From an uncultured Eubacteriales bacterium (lineage in GTDB: Bacteria; Bacillota; Clostridia; Christensenellales; CAG-917), in NCBI GenBank assembly GCA_900545885.1, contig URAF01000008.1, positions 42,952 through 106,951 on the forward strand: 64,000 nucleotides of DNA, read 5' to 3'. The first letter of the stretch is position 1, and each line of letters opens with the position of its first letter. The position numbers and the translations under genes are program-made. The notes beneath the pieces are model-generated. The model was not told the DNA's origin, did not search any database, and saw nothing but the letters and a program-made list of their open reading frames with translations. Of the stretch, positions 49,198 through 57,577 are shown in pieces.

Positions 49198-50937
49198 TTA
49201 CAGCACGAGTTTGGAGTTGATTTTGCGCGCAAGGTCGCGGGGCAGTTTGACTATTCGTCTGTCGTAGGTGACAAGTCCGTTGATTTCTTCTTCTACGTCG
49301 CTCACCTGCGTGTATACGGTTGCGGACAATCCTTTTGCAATGAGCGGGATAATCTGTTTCTCATAGAGTTTTTCGTAGGCTTCCGCGAACTTTTCGGGGG
49401 TTTTGAACATCTTGTATCCGAAGAGTTTGTTCGGGCTGAACATATGGTCTTCGGTGGGAAGAGAGAAGCCGCCGAATTCGCTCAGAACTATGCAGCGCTT
49501 GTCGTTGGGAAGACGAACGGGTTTGAAGTAGACGTGCAGGCTTTTGAGCTGGCTGCTGTCTTTGCCCTGGTCGTTCCAGCCGCTTACGCTGTCGATTATG
49601 CGCGTGTTGTCGAGTGTGCGGAGTTGCTTGGTGATTTCGACGGAGTCGAACTGTCCCCAGCCTTCGTTGAAAGGTACCCATACCGCAAGCGATACGCAGT
49701 TTTTCAGGCGTTTGACGGTTTCTGTCATCTCGTTCACGTATTCGCGTCTTCCTTCTTCGTCGGCGCGCGCAAAGAACTTGTAGTGGTTGTCTTTGACGTG
49801 AATTCCGATAAAGGGCAGGGCGCCTATTGCGAGGAAATTGTACTTGCTTCCGCCCGACACCATATCCTGCCACACGAGTATTCCTTCTTTGTCGCAGTGG
49901 TAGTACCAGCGCATAGGCTCGATTTTGATGTGTTTGCGTATCATGTTGAAGCCCATGGATTTGACGAGTTTGACGTCATATTCGAGGGCGGCGTTGGAGG
50001 GAGGAGTGAGCATTCCGTCCGACCAGTAGCCCTGGTCTAGTACGCCCGTGTGGAAGTAAGGTTTGTTGTTGAGAGCAAGTCTGCGGTAACCTTTTCTGTC
50101 CGTGATTACGGAGAACTTGCGCATACCGAAATACGAGCGGACGATGTCGTCGCCGACTTTGACCGCAAGGTCGTACAGCTTGGGATTTTCAGGCGACCAG
50201 AGTTCGTATCCGTCGAAGTCAATGACCGCCGTATCGCCGAAACACTTGTGTGCTTTGAGCAGTTTGTTGCCGTCCATAATGACGACATCCGCGCTCTGGG
50301 CATTGCCTTCGATATCGAGTTTGACAATCAGCTTGTCGCGGTCGATGTCGGGGAGTATGGTCATATCTTTGAGATATGTGGCGGGGACGCTTTCCATCCA
50401 AACGCTTTGCCAGATGCCCGATTGCGGAGTGTACCATATGCCGCCGTGGTTGATGCGCTGTTTGCCGCGGGAATGGTATGAAGTGTCCGACGGGTCGGTG
50501 ACTACGACTTCGAGTACGTTGGTGCCGACTTTGATTGCGGACGAAACGTCGAACGTGAAAGCCGTGTATCCGCCGACGTGCGTGCCGAGTTCGCAGTCGT
50601 TGAGAGTGACAGTGCAAACGCAGTCCACCGCGTCGAAATGCAGGAAAGTGTGTGCTTTCAGGAAAGACTGTTCGACGTCGAATTTAAGACGGTAGCAGAG
50701 TACGTCGTCGGGCATAATCTGCATACCCTCGGGGAGACCCGACAGCAGGCTTTCGGGAGAGAAAGGCACGAGAATTTTGCCTTGCCATCCGGGGAAACCG
50801 TCGTTGCGGTTGAAAACGGCGTAATCCCAATAGCCGTTGAGCGTTTTGTAACTGTCGCGGGCGAACTGCGGACGGGGATATTCCGCAAGCGGAACGTCGC
50901 CGACTTCAAAAGGTGTTCTCAAACGAATAGTATTCAT
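49198..50937 (-). CDS. Glycoside hydrolase family 2 enzyme (beta-galactosidase/glucuronidase-like)
   Basis: 579 residues, shorter than LacZ and close to GH2 beta-glucuronidase size. The N-terminal jelly-roll domain (about 1-190, with HVGGYTAFTFDVS and GGIWYTPQSGIWQSVW) and an Ig-like domain precede the catalytic barrel. The acid/base Glu is in VPFNEGWGQF and the nucleophile Glu in VLSEFGGFS. No signal peptide, so it should act on imported glycosides in the cytoplasm; the GPH symporter elsewhere in the window would suit, though they are not adjacent. Start follows GGAGGGATT. It is first in the minus-strand run that continues with thyA and folA. Confidence 0.92.
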   Translation of the reverse strand: MNTIRLRTPFEVGDVPLAEYPRPQFARDSYKTLNGYWDYAVFNRNDGFPGWQGKILVPFSPESLLSGLPEGMQIMPDDVLCYRLKFDVEQSFLKAHTFLHFDAVDCVCTVTLNDCELGTHVGGYTAFTFDVSSAIKVGTNVLEVVVTDPSDTSYHSRGKQRINHGGIWYTPQSGIWQSVWMESVPATYLKDMTILPDIDRDKLIVKLDIEGNAQSADVVIMDGNKLLKAHKCFGDTAVIDFDGYELWSPENPKLYDLAVKVGDDIVRSYFGMRKFSVITDRKGYRRLALNNKPYFHTGVLDQGYWSDGMLTPPSNAALEYDVKLVKSMGFNMIRKHIKIEPMRWYYHCDKEGILVWQDMVSGGSKYNFLAIGALPFIGIHVKDNHYKFFARADEEGRREYVNEMTETVKRLKNCVSLAVWVPFNEGWGQFDSVEITKQLRTLDNTRIIDSVSGWNDQGKDSSQLKSLHVYFKPVRLPNDKRCIVLSEFGGFSLPTEDHMFSPNKLFGYKMFKTPEKFAEAYEKLYEKQIIPLIAKGLSATVYTQVSDVEEEINGLVTYDRRIVKLPRDLARKINSKLVL

Positions 50938-50968
50938 AATCCCTCCGATTCACAATCACGGTAAATAG

Positions 50969-50997
50969 AGTATACCATACACGCGCGCGTATCACAA
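50969..50997 (-). promoter_or_regulatory. Promoter of the GH2 gene
   Basis: On the minus strand TTGTGA (50997..50992), 17-base spacer, TATACT (50974..50969), about 32 bases upstream of the start codon. The spacer is an alternating GCGCGCG. Confidence 0.7.
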
Positions 50998-51033
50998 GCA
51001 CGAAAAGAATTATATCGACAAAAAACGTAAAAT

Positions 51034-51056
51034 TAAAACGGGCAAAGCCCGTTTTA
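51034..51056. terminator. Bidirectional terminator downstream of yfcE
   Basis: Perfect hairpin TAAAACGGGC / GCCCGTTTTA with AAA loop, about 180 bases past the yfcE stop on the minus strand. Confidence 0.75.
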
Positions 51057-51210
51057 GATTATGTTTTGCTTATGTGTCGAGCCACTTATCAGCGGTGCGA
51101 AAGTTCGTTTCGGACGGCGTTCCGATTATTTCGCGCTTGCTTTTTAAACGACGTTTTTGTACGGAAAAGTCGTAATTTGCGTGTTTCGGGTCTGTCTGAT
51201 GCGGCAATTT

Positions 51211-51255
51211 GAGCGGAGTTCAGCCGAGCGGAGTTCAGCCGAGCGGAACTTCGTC
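51211..51255. repeat. Tandem 15-bp repeat at the 3' end of yfcE
   Basis: Two exact copies of GAGCGGAGTTCAGCC (51211..51225 and 51226..51240), then a third, degenerate unit beginning GAGCGGAACTTC. The yfcE stop codon lies within the second copy, so a slippage event has duplicated the end of the gene and its stop. Confidence 0.85.
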
Positions 51256-51792
51256 GAGCACTTCGCCGTCGAAACTTTTGAGCTGAACTTTCTCCTCGGT
51301 GAGGACAGCGTAGCTGTGCGGCGTTCCGTCAAAGGGTATTCCCACAGAACCGACGCAGAAGTATGTCACGCCGTTGACTTCCTTTACGGACGGCTTGTGG
51401 AAATGTCCGTAGAATACGAGGTCGCCTTTTTTTGCGCCCGTAGGGGGATTGTCGGGGTTGACTTTGTGCCCGTGGGTGAAGAATACCGTTCTGCCAGCCC
51501 ATTCCATGGAAAAGTCGCCGATGATGGGGAAGTTGGAAATCATTTCGTCAACTTCGCTGTCGCAGTTGCCTTTTATCACGGTGACGAAACTCATTGCGTC
51601 GTTGAGCAGTTTTGCAACCTGCATGGGCGCGTAACCCTCGGGCAGGGGATTGCGGGGGCCGTGGTTGTATGTGTCGCCGAGCAATATGACTTTGGTTTCG
51701 GGGTTTTCGGGGAGTGCGGCGTCAACGATGGAAAAGAATTTTTCGAGGTTGACGGCAGAACCGTGAATGTCTGACGCTATAAAAAGTCTCAT
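51235..51792 (-). CDS. yfcE: YfcE-family metallophosphodiesterase
   Basis: 185 residues. All metal motifs of calcineurin-like phosphoesterases are present: FIASDIHGS, LGDTYNHGPRN, IKGNCDSEVD, THGHKV and GHFHKP. YfcE-type enzymes cleave artificial phosphodiesters; the physiological substrate is unknown. Start follows GGAGATT. It is 107 bases downstream of the Arg/Tyr-tail protein on the same strand. Confidence 0.93.
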   Translation of the reverse strand: MRLFIASDIHGSAVNLEKFFSIVDAALPENPETKVILLGDTYNHGPRNPLPEGYAPMQVAKLLNDAMSFVTVIKGNCDSEVDEMISNFPIIGDFSMEWAGRTVFFTHGHKVNPDNPPTGAKKGDLVFYGHFHKPSVKEVNGVTYFCVGSVGIPFDGTPHSYAVLTEEKVQLKSFDGEVLDEVPLG

Positions 51793-51899
51793 ATAATCTC
51801 CGTTGTTTTCAGGGTGTGTTTCAAAGTTGCCGAGCAGTTAAGAGGATTTCGCGTCATTGACGCGCACGTCCGCATTTTTTATGCTCGGATTGAATGACG

Positions 51900-52907
51900 T
51901 TATCTGTCGTAACGGTCGCGGTCGTAATCGCGGGGGTATCCGCCGCGGTCGTCGTAGCCTCTGTTGTCATATCCGTGGTTGTCGTAACCTCTGTCGTAAT
52001 CGCGGCGTTCGGGATAGTCACGGCGTTCGTAGTCGCGGTATCCTCTGTCATAACGGTCGCGGTCGGCGTTGTAGTTGCGTTCGCGGTCGTAGTCGATATT
52101 CTGCTTGGAGTCGTGTTTCATAGCGCGTTTGTCGTATCCGCGTTTTGTGTCGGACGACGGCTTGAATATGAGCAGAATTATGAGCAGAGCGGGAACGGCT
52201 ATGCCGATTATGAGGATAATGCGCAGAGTTTTGGAAGGCGTGCCTGCGGTGAGGTCGCCGTTGCCGTCCACGACGGGGGGAGTGGTGTTGAGTTCGGCTC
52301 TGCGCGCTTCGGACACGGGGTGATAGGGCACCGTAAAGGCATTGAAACTGTCAAGCGGTGCAGTGCCGAAAAGTACGCCGGAGTCGCCTTTCTGCGCGGA
52401 GAAATACACGTCGGCATTTGCGTTGAAACCGAGGAAACGCAGCGTATAATCGGACGACGCGGAGTCAATGACCGTATTGCTGCCTGCGGTTACGGATTTG
52501 CCGTCCTTAATCGTTACGTGCACGGAAGGGGCTTCCACTCCGTTGGCGTTCGCGGGCAGGGTGTTTACGATGTATTCCGAAACGAGGTTTTTATTTACGG
52601 AAAGTCCGCTGTTTTCCGAACCGTAATAGAGGTTGTAATAATCTGTCAGAACGGCGTTTTCCTTGACTTTGTAGTAGTAGCTTTCGATGAGGAAGAAAGC
52701 CGTTTCGCCTTTGCCGATGTTCACCACGGGGATTTCGGTGTTGCGGGGAGTTTCGTTTGCGACAAGGCTTTCGTCGGAAGGCGTGACGCAGATGTACACG
52801 AAACCGTTGTCGTCCGCGTATGCAACGTCGGCGGCGGCGAACCCTGTCGCCGTCAGCGCGAATACCGCCGTTATGATGAGTAATGCCGTCACCAGAAATT
52901 TTTTCAT
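51900..52907 (-). CDS. Exported single-pass membrane protein with a cytoplasmic Arg/Asp/Tyr-rich tail
   Basis: 335 residues from the ATG at 52907; codons upstream to 52922 are also in frame. A signal peptide (MKKFLVTALLIITAVFALTA) with cleavage near AAADVAYA is followed by an extracellular domain of about 200 residues. A membrane helix comes next (ILIIGIAVPALLIILLIF, about 228-246), then a basic stop-transfer region. The last ~75 residues are low-complexity: repeated RDY, RGYDN and DRYDR units, over half of them Arg, Asp and Tyr. The layout matches no family I know. The extracellular domain contains an NIGKGETAFFLIESYYYKVK stretch. No promoter fully fits, although TATAAT lies at 52930..52925. 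It is divergent from the capsid cassette. Confidence 0.75.
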   Translation of the reverse strand: MKKFLVTALLIITAVFALTATGFAAADVAYADDNGFVYICVTPSDESLVANETPRNTEIPVVNIGKGETAFFLIESYYYKVKENAVLTDYYNLYYGSENSGLSVNKNLVSEYIVNTLPANANGVEAPSVHVTIKDGKSVTAGSNTVIDSASSDYTLRFLGFNANADVYFSAQKGDSGVLFGTAPLDSFNAFTVPYHPVSEARRAELNTTPPVVDGNGDLTAGTPSKTLRIILIIGIAVPALLIILLIFKPSSDTKRGYDKRAMKHDSKQNIDYDRERNYNADRDRYDRGYRDYERRDYPERRDYDRGYDNHGYDNRGYDDRGGYPRDYDRDRYDR

Positions 52908-53095
52908 ACCCATAATATACAATAATTATAATCAAAAATAAAGTCTTTAAGCACATTTGGATTGAAATTCGCTTTTATCCCATTTTTCGACTTTCGGTTT
53001 TTGCCCTTCGACGACTTGGCAAATACAGCGGCTCAGAACGCGGATTTGTGACATAAAAGTTTGATTTGCGCATTTTCTGCGGCTAGCATTTGGGT

Positions 53096-54535
53096 ATGGA
53101 CGAGCGGGAACTTGTAATCGGAATACTTGCAATAGAACGGGAGGCGGAGGCGAGAAAGACTTCGCCTCTCCGTCTGTATAACGCGGAAAAAGTGCATCAG
53201 AAGCAGATGGAATTTCACAGATGCCCGTTGAAAAACAGATGGGTTTTCGGCGGCAACCGTTCGGGAAAGACGGAGTGCGGAGCGGTGGAAAGCGTATGGC
53301 TTGCTCTCGGCGAGCACCCCTACAAACCCAACCGCCCCGACGTGCAGGGGTGGGTTGTCAGTCTGTCCCAACAGGTGCAGAGGGACGTCGCGCAGTCAAA
53401 AATTCTCAAATATCTGCCGCCCAGACGTATCGAAGACATCGTTATGGTGAGCGGCAAAAAAGGCGCGCCCGAATACGGAATTATCGACCATATCGTTGTA
53501 CGCAACGCGTTTGGCGGGCTGTCCAAAATCGGGTTCAAGTCCTGCGACCAAGGGCGTGAAAAGTTTCAGGGGACGTCGCTTGACTTCGTGTGGTTTGACG
53601 AAGAGCCGCCCAAAGACGTTTACGACGAATGCCGTATGCGCGTGTTCGACCGCAGCGGATACGTGTTCGGGACGATGACGCCGCTCAAAGGGCTGACGTG
53701 GGTGTACGACGAAATCGAACTCAACGAAAGCCGCAACCCCGAAGTCTGGTGCACGCATATGGAGTGGAAAGACAATCCCTATCTCGACCCTGCGGAAGTC
53801 GGAAATATGCTTGCGGTGACTTCGGAGGAGCAACAGCAGTCGCGAAGGTTCGGCAGATTTTTTGCGGGCGAGGGGCTTGTGTATCCCGAGTTCGACCCCG
53901 AACGTCACGTGATAGACCCGTTCGATTTTCCGAGAGAGTGGCAGTGCGAAATCTCCATCGACCCGGGACTCAGCAACCCGACAAGCTGTCACTTTTACGC
54001 GGTGGACTACGACGGGGTGATTTACGTTGTGGGCGAACACTACGAGAGCGGTCGCGACATCGACTATCACGCTCGGAAAATAACCGAACTCGCCGACTCT
54101 CTCGGCTGGCACAGGGACTCGTCGGGAAGACTGCGCGCGCTTATCGACAGCGCGGCGTCACAGCGGACGCTTGCTTCCGAAAAGAGCGTGGCGGAGCTGT
54201 TTGCCGAACGCGGTATTTTGGTCAATACACGCGTAAACAAGGATTTATACAGCGGAATACAACGCATAAAGTCGTTGTTTTGTCAAAATCCAACGCGCAT
54301 TTTCATTTTCAGAAACTGCGTGAACATGATACGCGAACTCAAAGGTTACTGGTGGGGCGACGGCGACAGACCGAGAAAAGTCAACGACCACGCTCTCGAC
54401 GAGCTCAGATATTTTGTTATGACGCGACCTGCGCCGTCTTACCCCGCCTTGCCCGAAAAAACGGTCATTCAGAAGGATAAAGAGAGCTTGTTCAGAGCCA
54501 TCAGGAGGTCAAACTTATGGACGACGAAATTCTGA
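53096..54535 (+). CDS. Phage terminase large subunit
   Basis: 479 residues. Walker A GGNRSGKTE (residues 52-60), Walker B LDFVWFDEEPP with catalytic Glu (about 160-170), coupling motif FGTMTPLKG and the nuclease Asp in SIDPGLSNPTS (about 285) followed by later DSAAS and DHALDELRY acidic clusters. Both motor and nuclease domains are intact. It packages DNA into the prohead. ATG 53096 lies six bases after a TTG; there is no clear ribosome binding site. The gene opens the cassette, with 170-190 bases of AT-rich sequence between it and the divergent neighbour. Confidence 0.93.
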   Translation: MDERELVIGILAIEREAEARKTSPLRLYNAEKVHQKQMEFHRCPLKNRWVFGGNRSGKTECGAVESVWLALGEHPYKPNRPDVQGWVVSLSQQVQRDVAQSKILKYLPPRRIEDIVMVSGKKGAPEYGIIDHIVVRNAFGGLSKIGFKSCDQGREKFQGTSLDFVWFDEEPPKDVYDECRMRVFDRSGYVFGTMTPLKGLTWVYDEIELNESRNPEVWCTHMEWKDNPYLDPAEVGNMLAVTSEEQQQSRRFGRFFAGEGLVYPEFDPERHVIDPFDFPREWQCEISIDPGLSNPTSCHFYAVDYDGVIYVVGEHYESGRDIDYHARKITELADSLGWHRDSSGRLRALIDSAASQRTLASEKSVAELFAERGILVNTRVNKDLYSGIQRIKSLFCQNPTRIFIFRNCVNMIRELKGYWWGDGDRPRKVNDHALDELRYFVMTRPAPSYPALPEKTVIQKDKESLFRAIRRSNLWTTKF

Positions 54536-54882
54536 AAACGCTCCTGAAAAAAGCCACGGGTTACTCCCACGACGAGGTTCAGGAAGAGTTTTCGGTGACG
54601 CCCGAAGGCGATATGGTGCTGACCAAAAGAAAGGTCACAAAAAAATATTATCCGCCCGACAGCTCCGCGCTCAAAACCTATCTCGAACTCGCGTCCGACC
54701 GCGGGTTGCAGGATATGAGCGACGAGGAACTCGAACGCGAAAAGAAAAGGTTGCTTGCCGAACTTGCCGAAACGGTTTCGATGGGTAAGGCGCCGACGGG
54801 CGGGCAAAAGTCCGTCGCGGGCAAAATACAAAACAAAATCGGGAAACCGAAAGGAGATAGCGATGTCAAAAACGGAAAATGA
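54517..54882 (+). CDS. Small phage protein, possible small terminase subunit
   Basis: 121 residues, overlapping the terminase gene by 19 bases and the portal gene by 20. It is hydrophilic and Lys/Glu-rich, with TKKYYPPDSSALKTYLEL. That is reminiscent of the PPDxxALxFWLKN segment of some phage small terminases. If so, the order large-then-small is reversed from the usual. A ribosome site (AGGAGG) lies upstream. A role as a packaging adaptor is plausible, but the identity rests on a short motif. Confidence 0.5.
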   Translation: MDDEILKTLLKKATGYSHDEVQEEFSVTPEGDMVLTKRKVTKKYYPPDSSALKTYLELASDRGLQDMSDEELEREKKRLLAELAETVSMGKAPTGGQKSVAGKIQNKIGKPKGDSDVKNGK

Positions 54883-56749
54883 ACTTGTGACTGCCGTTCT
54901 CGGAGATTTCAGGAAAAGGCAGGAAAACAGACGGCCTATCGAGCTCAACTGGCGGCTGAATATGAATTTCGTCATAGGCAATCAGTTCGCCGAGATTTCG
55001 GCGCAGGGGGACGTCGAGGAAAGGGGCAGGCAGTATTTCTGGCAATGCCGCGAGGTGTACAACCACATTGCGCCCATTCTTGAAACCAGATTGTCCAAAC
55101 TTGCAAGAGTCAAAGCGCAGGCAAGCGTACGTCCCGCCACGCCCGACGAGGACGACGTGGCGTCCGCGGAGATTGCAGGCAAACTCATTCGCGCGGTTAC
55201 GGCGGAGAACGATTTTTCGGAACTTCTCGGACTTGCCAACACGTGGAGCGAAGTCACGGGGTGCGCGTTTTACAAAATAACGTGGGACACGGCAAAGGGT
55301 ATGGCGCTTACGGACGACGGCAGTTTGCGCGAAGGCGACGTACACATATCCGTTTGCCCGCCTTTTGAGATTTTCCCCGAAAACATAGCAGTCAGCGACC
55401 TTGACGCTCAGCCGTCTATTATGCACGCGAAAGTGCTCGGCGTCGACGACGTGAAAAAGACCTGGGGCGTAACCGTGGACGGACGGGACATCAACGTTTT
55501 CTCCTTTGAGAATGCGGATGTCGTAGGAGGTTTCGGATATCACGCCACCGTGCCCAAAGTCGTCACCGAAAAACGCGAAAATGCCGTTCTCGTAATCGAA
55601 AAGTACGAGATGCCGACGTCGGAATATCCCGACGGCAGGTTGATTATCGTTGCGGGCGACAAACTGGTTCACGTCGGCAGTCTGCCCTACATAAACGGTA
55701 CGGACGGCACTCGCGGATATCCTTTTGCCCGTCAGGTGTGTCTCGAAAACCTCGGCAATTTCTTCGGCAGCAGCGTTGTGGAAAGGATTATCCCCGTTCA
55801 GCGTGCGTACAACACGGTCAAGAACCGCAAACACGAGTTTATGAACCGCATTGCAATGGGCGTGCTTGCAGTCGAAGACGGAAGCGTCGATACGGACGTA
55901 CTCGAAGAAGAGGGACTTCCGCCCGGAAAAATCCTCGTTTACAGGCAGGGCAGCAATCCGCCTGTGATGATGAATGCGGGGCAGGTGCCCACCGAGTTCG
56001 GCAGAGAGGAAGAAAAACTGCTCAACGAGTTCGTGATGATAAGCGGCGTCAGTGAAGTCACCACATATTCGCAGGTTCCGTCCAACGTTTCGTCGGGTAC
56101 CGCAATTTCTCTGTTGCTCGAACAGGACGACACGCGCATATCGCTTACCGCGGACAGCCTGCGCGATGCGGTCAGAAGAATAGGCAAGCACATTATCCGT
56201 CTTTACAAACAGTTTGCGGGAGTTACGCGTATGAAACGTATCACGGGCGACAACGGAGAGGTGGAAATCGTAGCGTTCAACGGCAACAGACTTAGTTCGG
56301 AAGACGTGGTATTCGACACAATCAACGAAATCGAGGACACATTGTCGGCGCGCAGGGCAATGGTTTACGACCTTTTGAAGCTGGGGTTGTTCACCGACGA
56401 AAACGGAGCTATGTCCGCGCGCACCAAAACCAAGTTGCTCGACATTCTCGGCTTCGGCAACTGGGAACAGTCGCGCGATATCGACGACGCGCATATCGAC
56501 AAGGCAAGTCGCGAAAATATGGAACTGCGCACGAAAGAAGTTTTGCCCGACCCGCTCGACAATCACCAACTGCACATAGTCGAACACACCAAACTGTGCG
56601 TGTCCGCAAAGTGCGCGGGGAACCAAAGTTTCCACGAACGCGTGAGCAAACATATCAGCGAACACAAACAGTTCGCTTCGCTCGATACGGGGGTTAAGGA
56701 ACTCCAAAAACAATTCGGAGGTATTGACGGTGAGCAAGGACAAATCTGA
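54863..56749 (+). CDS. Portal protein (P22-like)
   Basis: 628 residues from ATG 54863 (AAAGGAG upstream). Opening helix AVLGDFRKRQENRRPIELN, then WNxNMxFV-like LNWRLNMNFVIGNQF, and INGTDGTRGYPFARQ. The central stem contains VERIIPVQRAYNTVKNRKHE, the region of the P22-type fold that lines the channel, and a clip-like segment follows. The last 60 residues are coiled (HISEHKQFASLDTGVKELQ). It forms the DNA entry ring of the capsid. Both ends overlap neighbours, typical of a structural operon. Confidence 0.85.
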   Translation: MSKTENELVTAVLGDFRKRQENRRPIELNWRLNMNFVIGNQFAEISAQGDVEERGRQYFWQCREVYNHIAPILETRLSKLARVKAQASVRPATPDEDDVASAEIAGKLIRAVTAENDFSELLGLANTWSEVTGCAFYKITWDTAKGMALTDDGSLREGDVHISVCPPFEIFPENIAVSDLDAQPSIMHAKVLGVDDVKKTWGVTVDGRDINVFSFENADVVGGFGYHATVPKVVTEKRENAVLVIEKYEMPTSEYPDGRLIIVAGDKLVHVGSLPYINGTDGTRGYPFARQVCLENLGNFFGSSVVERIIPVQRAYNTVKNRKHEFMNRIAMGVLAVEDGSVDTDVLEEEGLPPGKILVYRQGSNPPVMMNAGQVPTEFGREEEKLLNEFVMISGVSEVTTYSQVPSNVSSGTAISLLLEQDDTRISLTADSLRDAVRRIGKHIIRLYKQFAGVTRMKRITGDNGEVEIVAFNGNRLSSEDVVFDTINEIEDTLSARRAMVYDLLKLGLFTDENGAMSARTKTKLLDILGFGNWEQSRDIDDAHIDKASRENMELRTKEVLPDPLDNHQLHIVEHTKLCVSAKCAGNQSFHERVSKHISEHKQFASLDTGVKELQKQFGGIDGEQGQI

Positions 56750-57563
56750 AAAGAGCAACGCAAGAATAGCCGACAGACTGAGTGCGGAAGAACTTGCGGC
56801 AATACGTGCCGCTCTCGAGGGCGGCGAAGACGCGGAGCAGTCGCAGAACGCAGTGCCCGACGGTGAACAGATCGACGCGAACGGAAAGAACCGAAACCGT
56901 GACGGAGCAACCGAGGTTTCCGAAAGGGACACGGACGGCAAGGGAACGGATTGCACCGAAGCGGGAACGGGCGTCAAAGGCAACGACGTCGGACACGCCA
57001 AAGAAACGGAAACAAACGGACAGAACGGAAACGGAAAGTCTGTCACAGGCAAATTCAGAAACCCCGAGGAGCTTATGCGCGCGTACACCGAACTCGAAAA
57101 GGAGTTCACGCGCCGTTCGCAGAGGCTTGCGGAGACGGAACGGAAACTCAAAGAAAAGGACGCGCCGTTCAATCCCGACGAAAAGGAGTGGAAGGAAACC
57201 GTGGAAAGGTTTTTCGAAAGCACCCCGTCGGCGAAACCTTTTGCCAAGGATATGGCAAGGGAACTTCTGGCGCACCCCGAACTCCGAGAGGACCGCAACT
57301 GTCTCAACAACGCTCTGACGCGCGTGCTGACCGCGAAATTCCGCACGCCCGAACAACTGCTTGACGACGGAGAATTTCTGAACGATTACGTGCTGACCTC
57401 AACCGCTGTCAAGGCGGCGGTCATAGAAGGGTATCTCAAAGGGCTGAAAGACGGCAACCCGCCCGTTGTGCTTCAAGGGGCGGGGCAGTTCGAAATCGCG
57501 CCCAAGAAAAAACCCTCAAGCATCGAAGAGGCGGGCAGACTGTTTCTGAAAGACAATAAATAA
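56730..57563 (+). CDS. Scaffolding protein
   Basis: 277 residues from GTG 56730, which has GGAGG eight bases upstream; a TTG two codons earlier is too close to that site. Highly charged and mostly helical. Residues about 35-110 are disordered, rich in Gly, Asn, Glu and Thr. Then a helical segment (ELMRAYTELEKEFTRRSQRL) leads to a basic C-terminus (IAPKKKPSSIEEAGRLF), the usual capsid-binding helix of scaffolds. Its place between portal and capsid genes is the best evidence. Confidence 0.8.
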   Translation: MSKDKSEKSNARIADRLSAEELAAIRAALEGGEDAEQSQNAVPDGEQIDANGKNRNRDGATEVSERDTDGKGTDCTEAGTGVKGNDVGHAKETETNGQNGNGKSVTGKFRNPEELMRAYTELEKEFTRRSQRLAETERKLKEKDAPFNPDEKEWKETVERFFESTPSAKPFAKDMARELLAHPELREDRNCLNNALTRVLTAKFRTPEQLLDDGEFLNDYVLTSTAVKAAVIEGYLKGLKDGNPPVVLQGAGQFEIAPKKKPSSIEEAGRLFLKDNK

Positions 57564-57577
57564 CAAGGAGAAATTTT

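Noticed and set aside
51211..51255. Tandem 15-bp repeat as a regulatory element
   Set aside because: It overlaps the end of yfcE and is best explained by simple slippage duplication.
54866..57346. 826-codon open frame on the minus strand opposite the portal and scaffold genes
   Set aside because: It lies wholly opposite well-supported structural genes with ribosome sites and family motifs. Its product is compositionally odd (Ser/Cys/His/Arg-rich) and resembles no family; long antisense frames are a by-product of the codon bias here.
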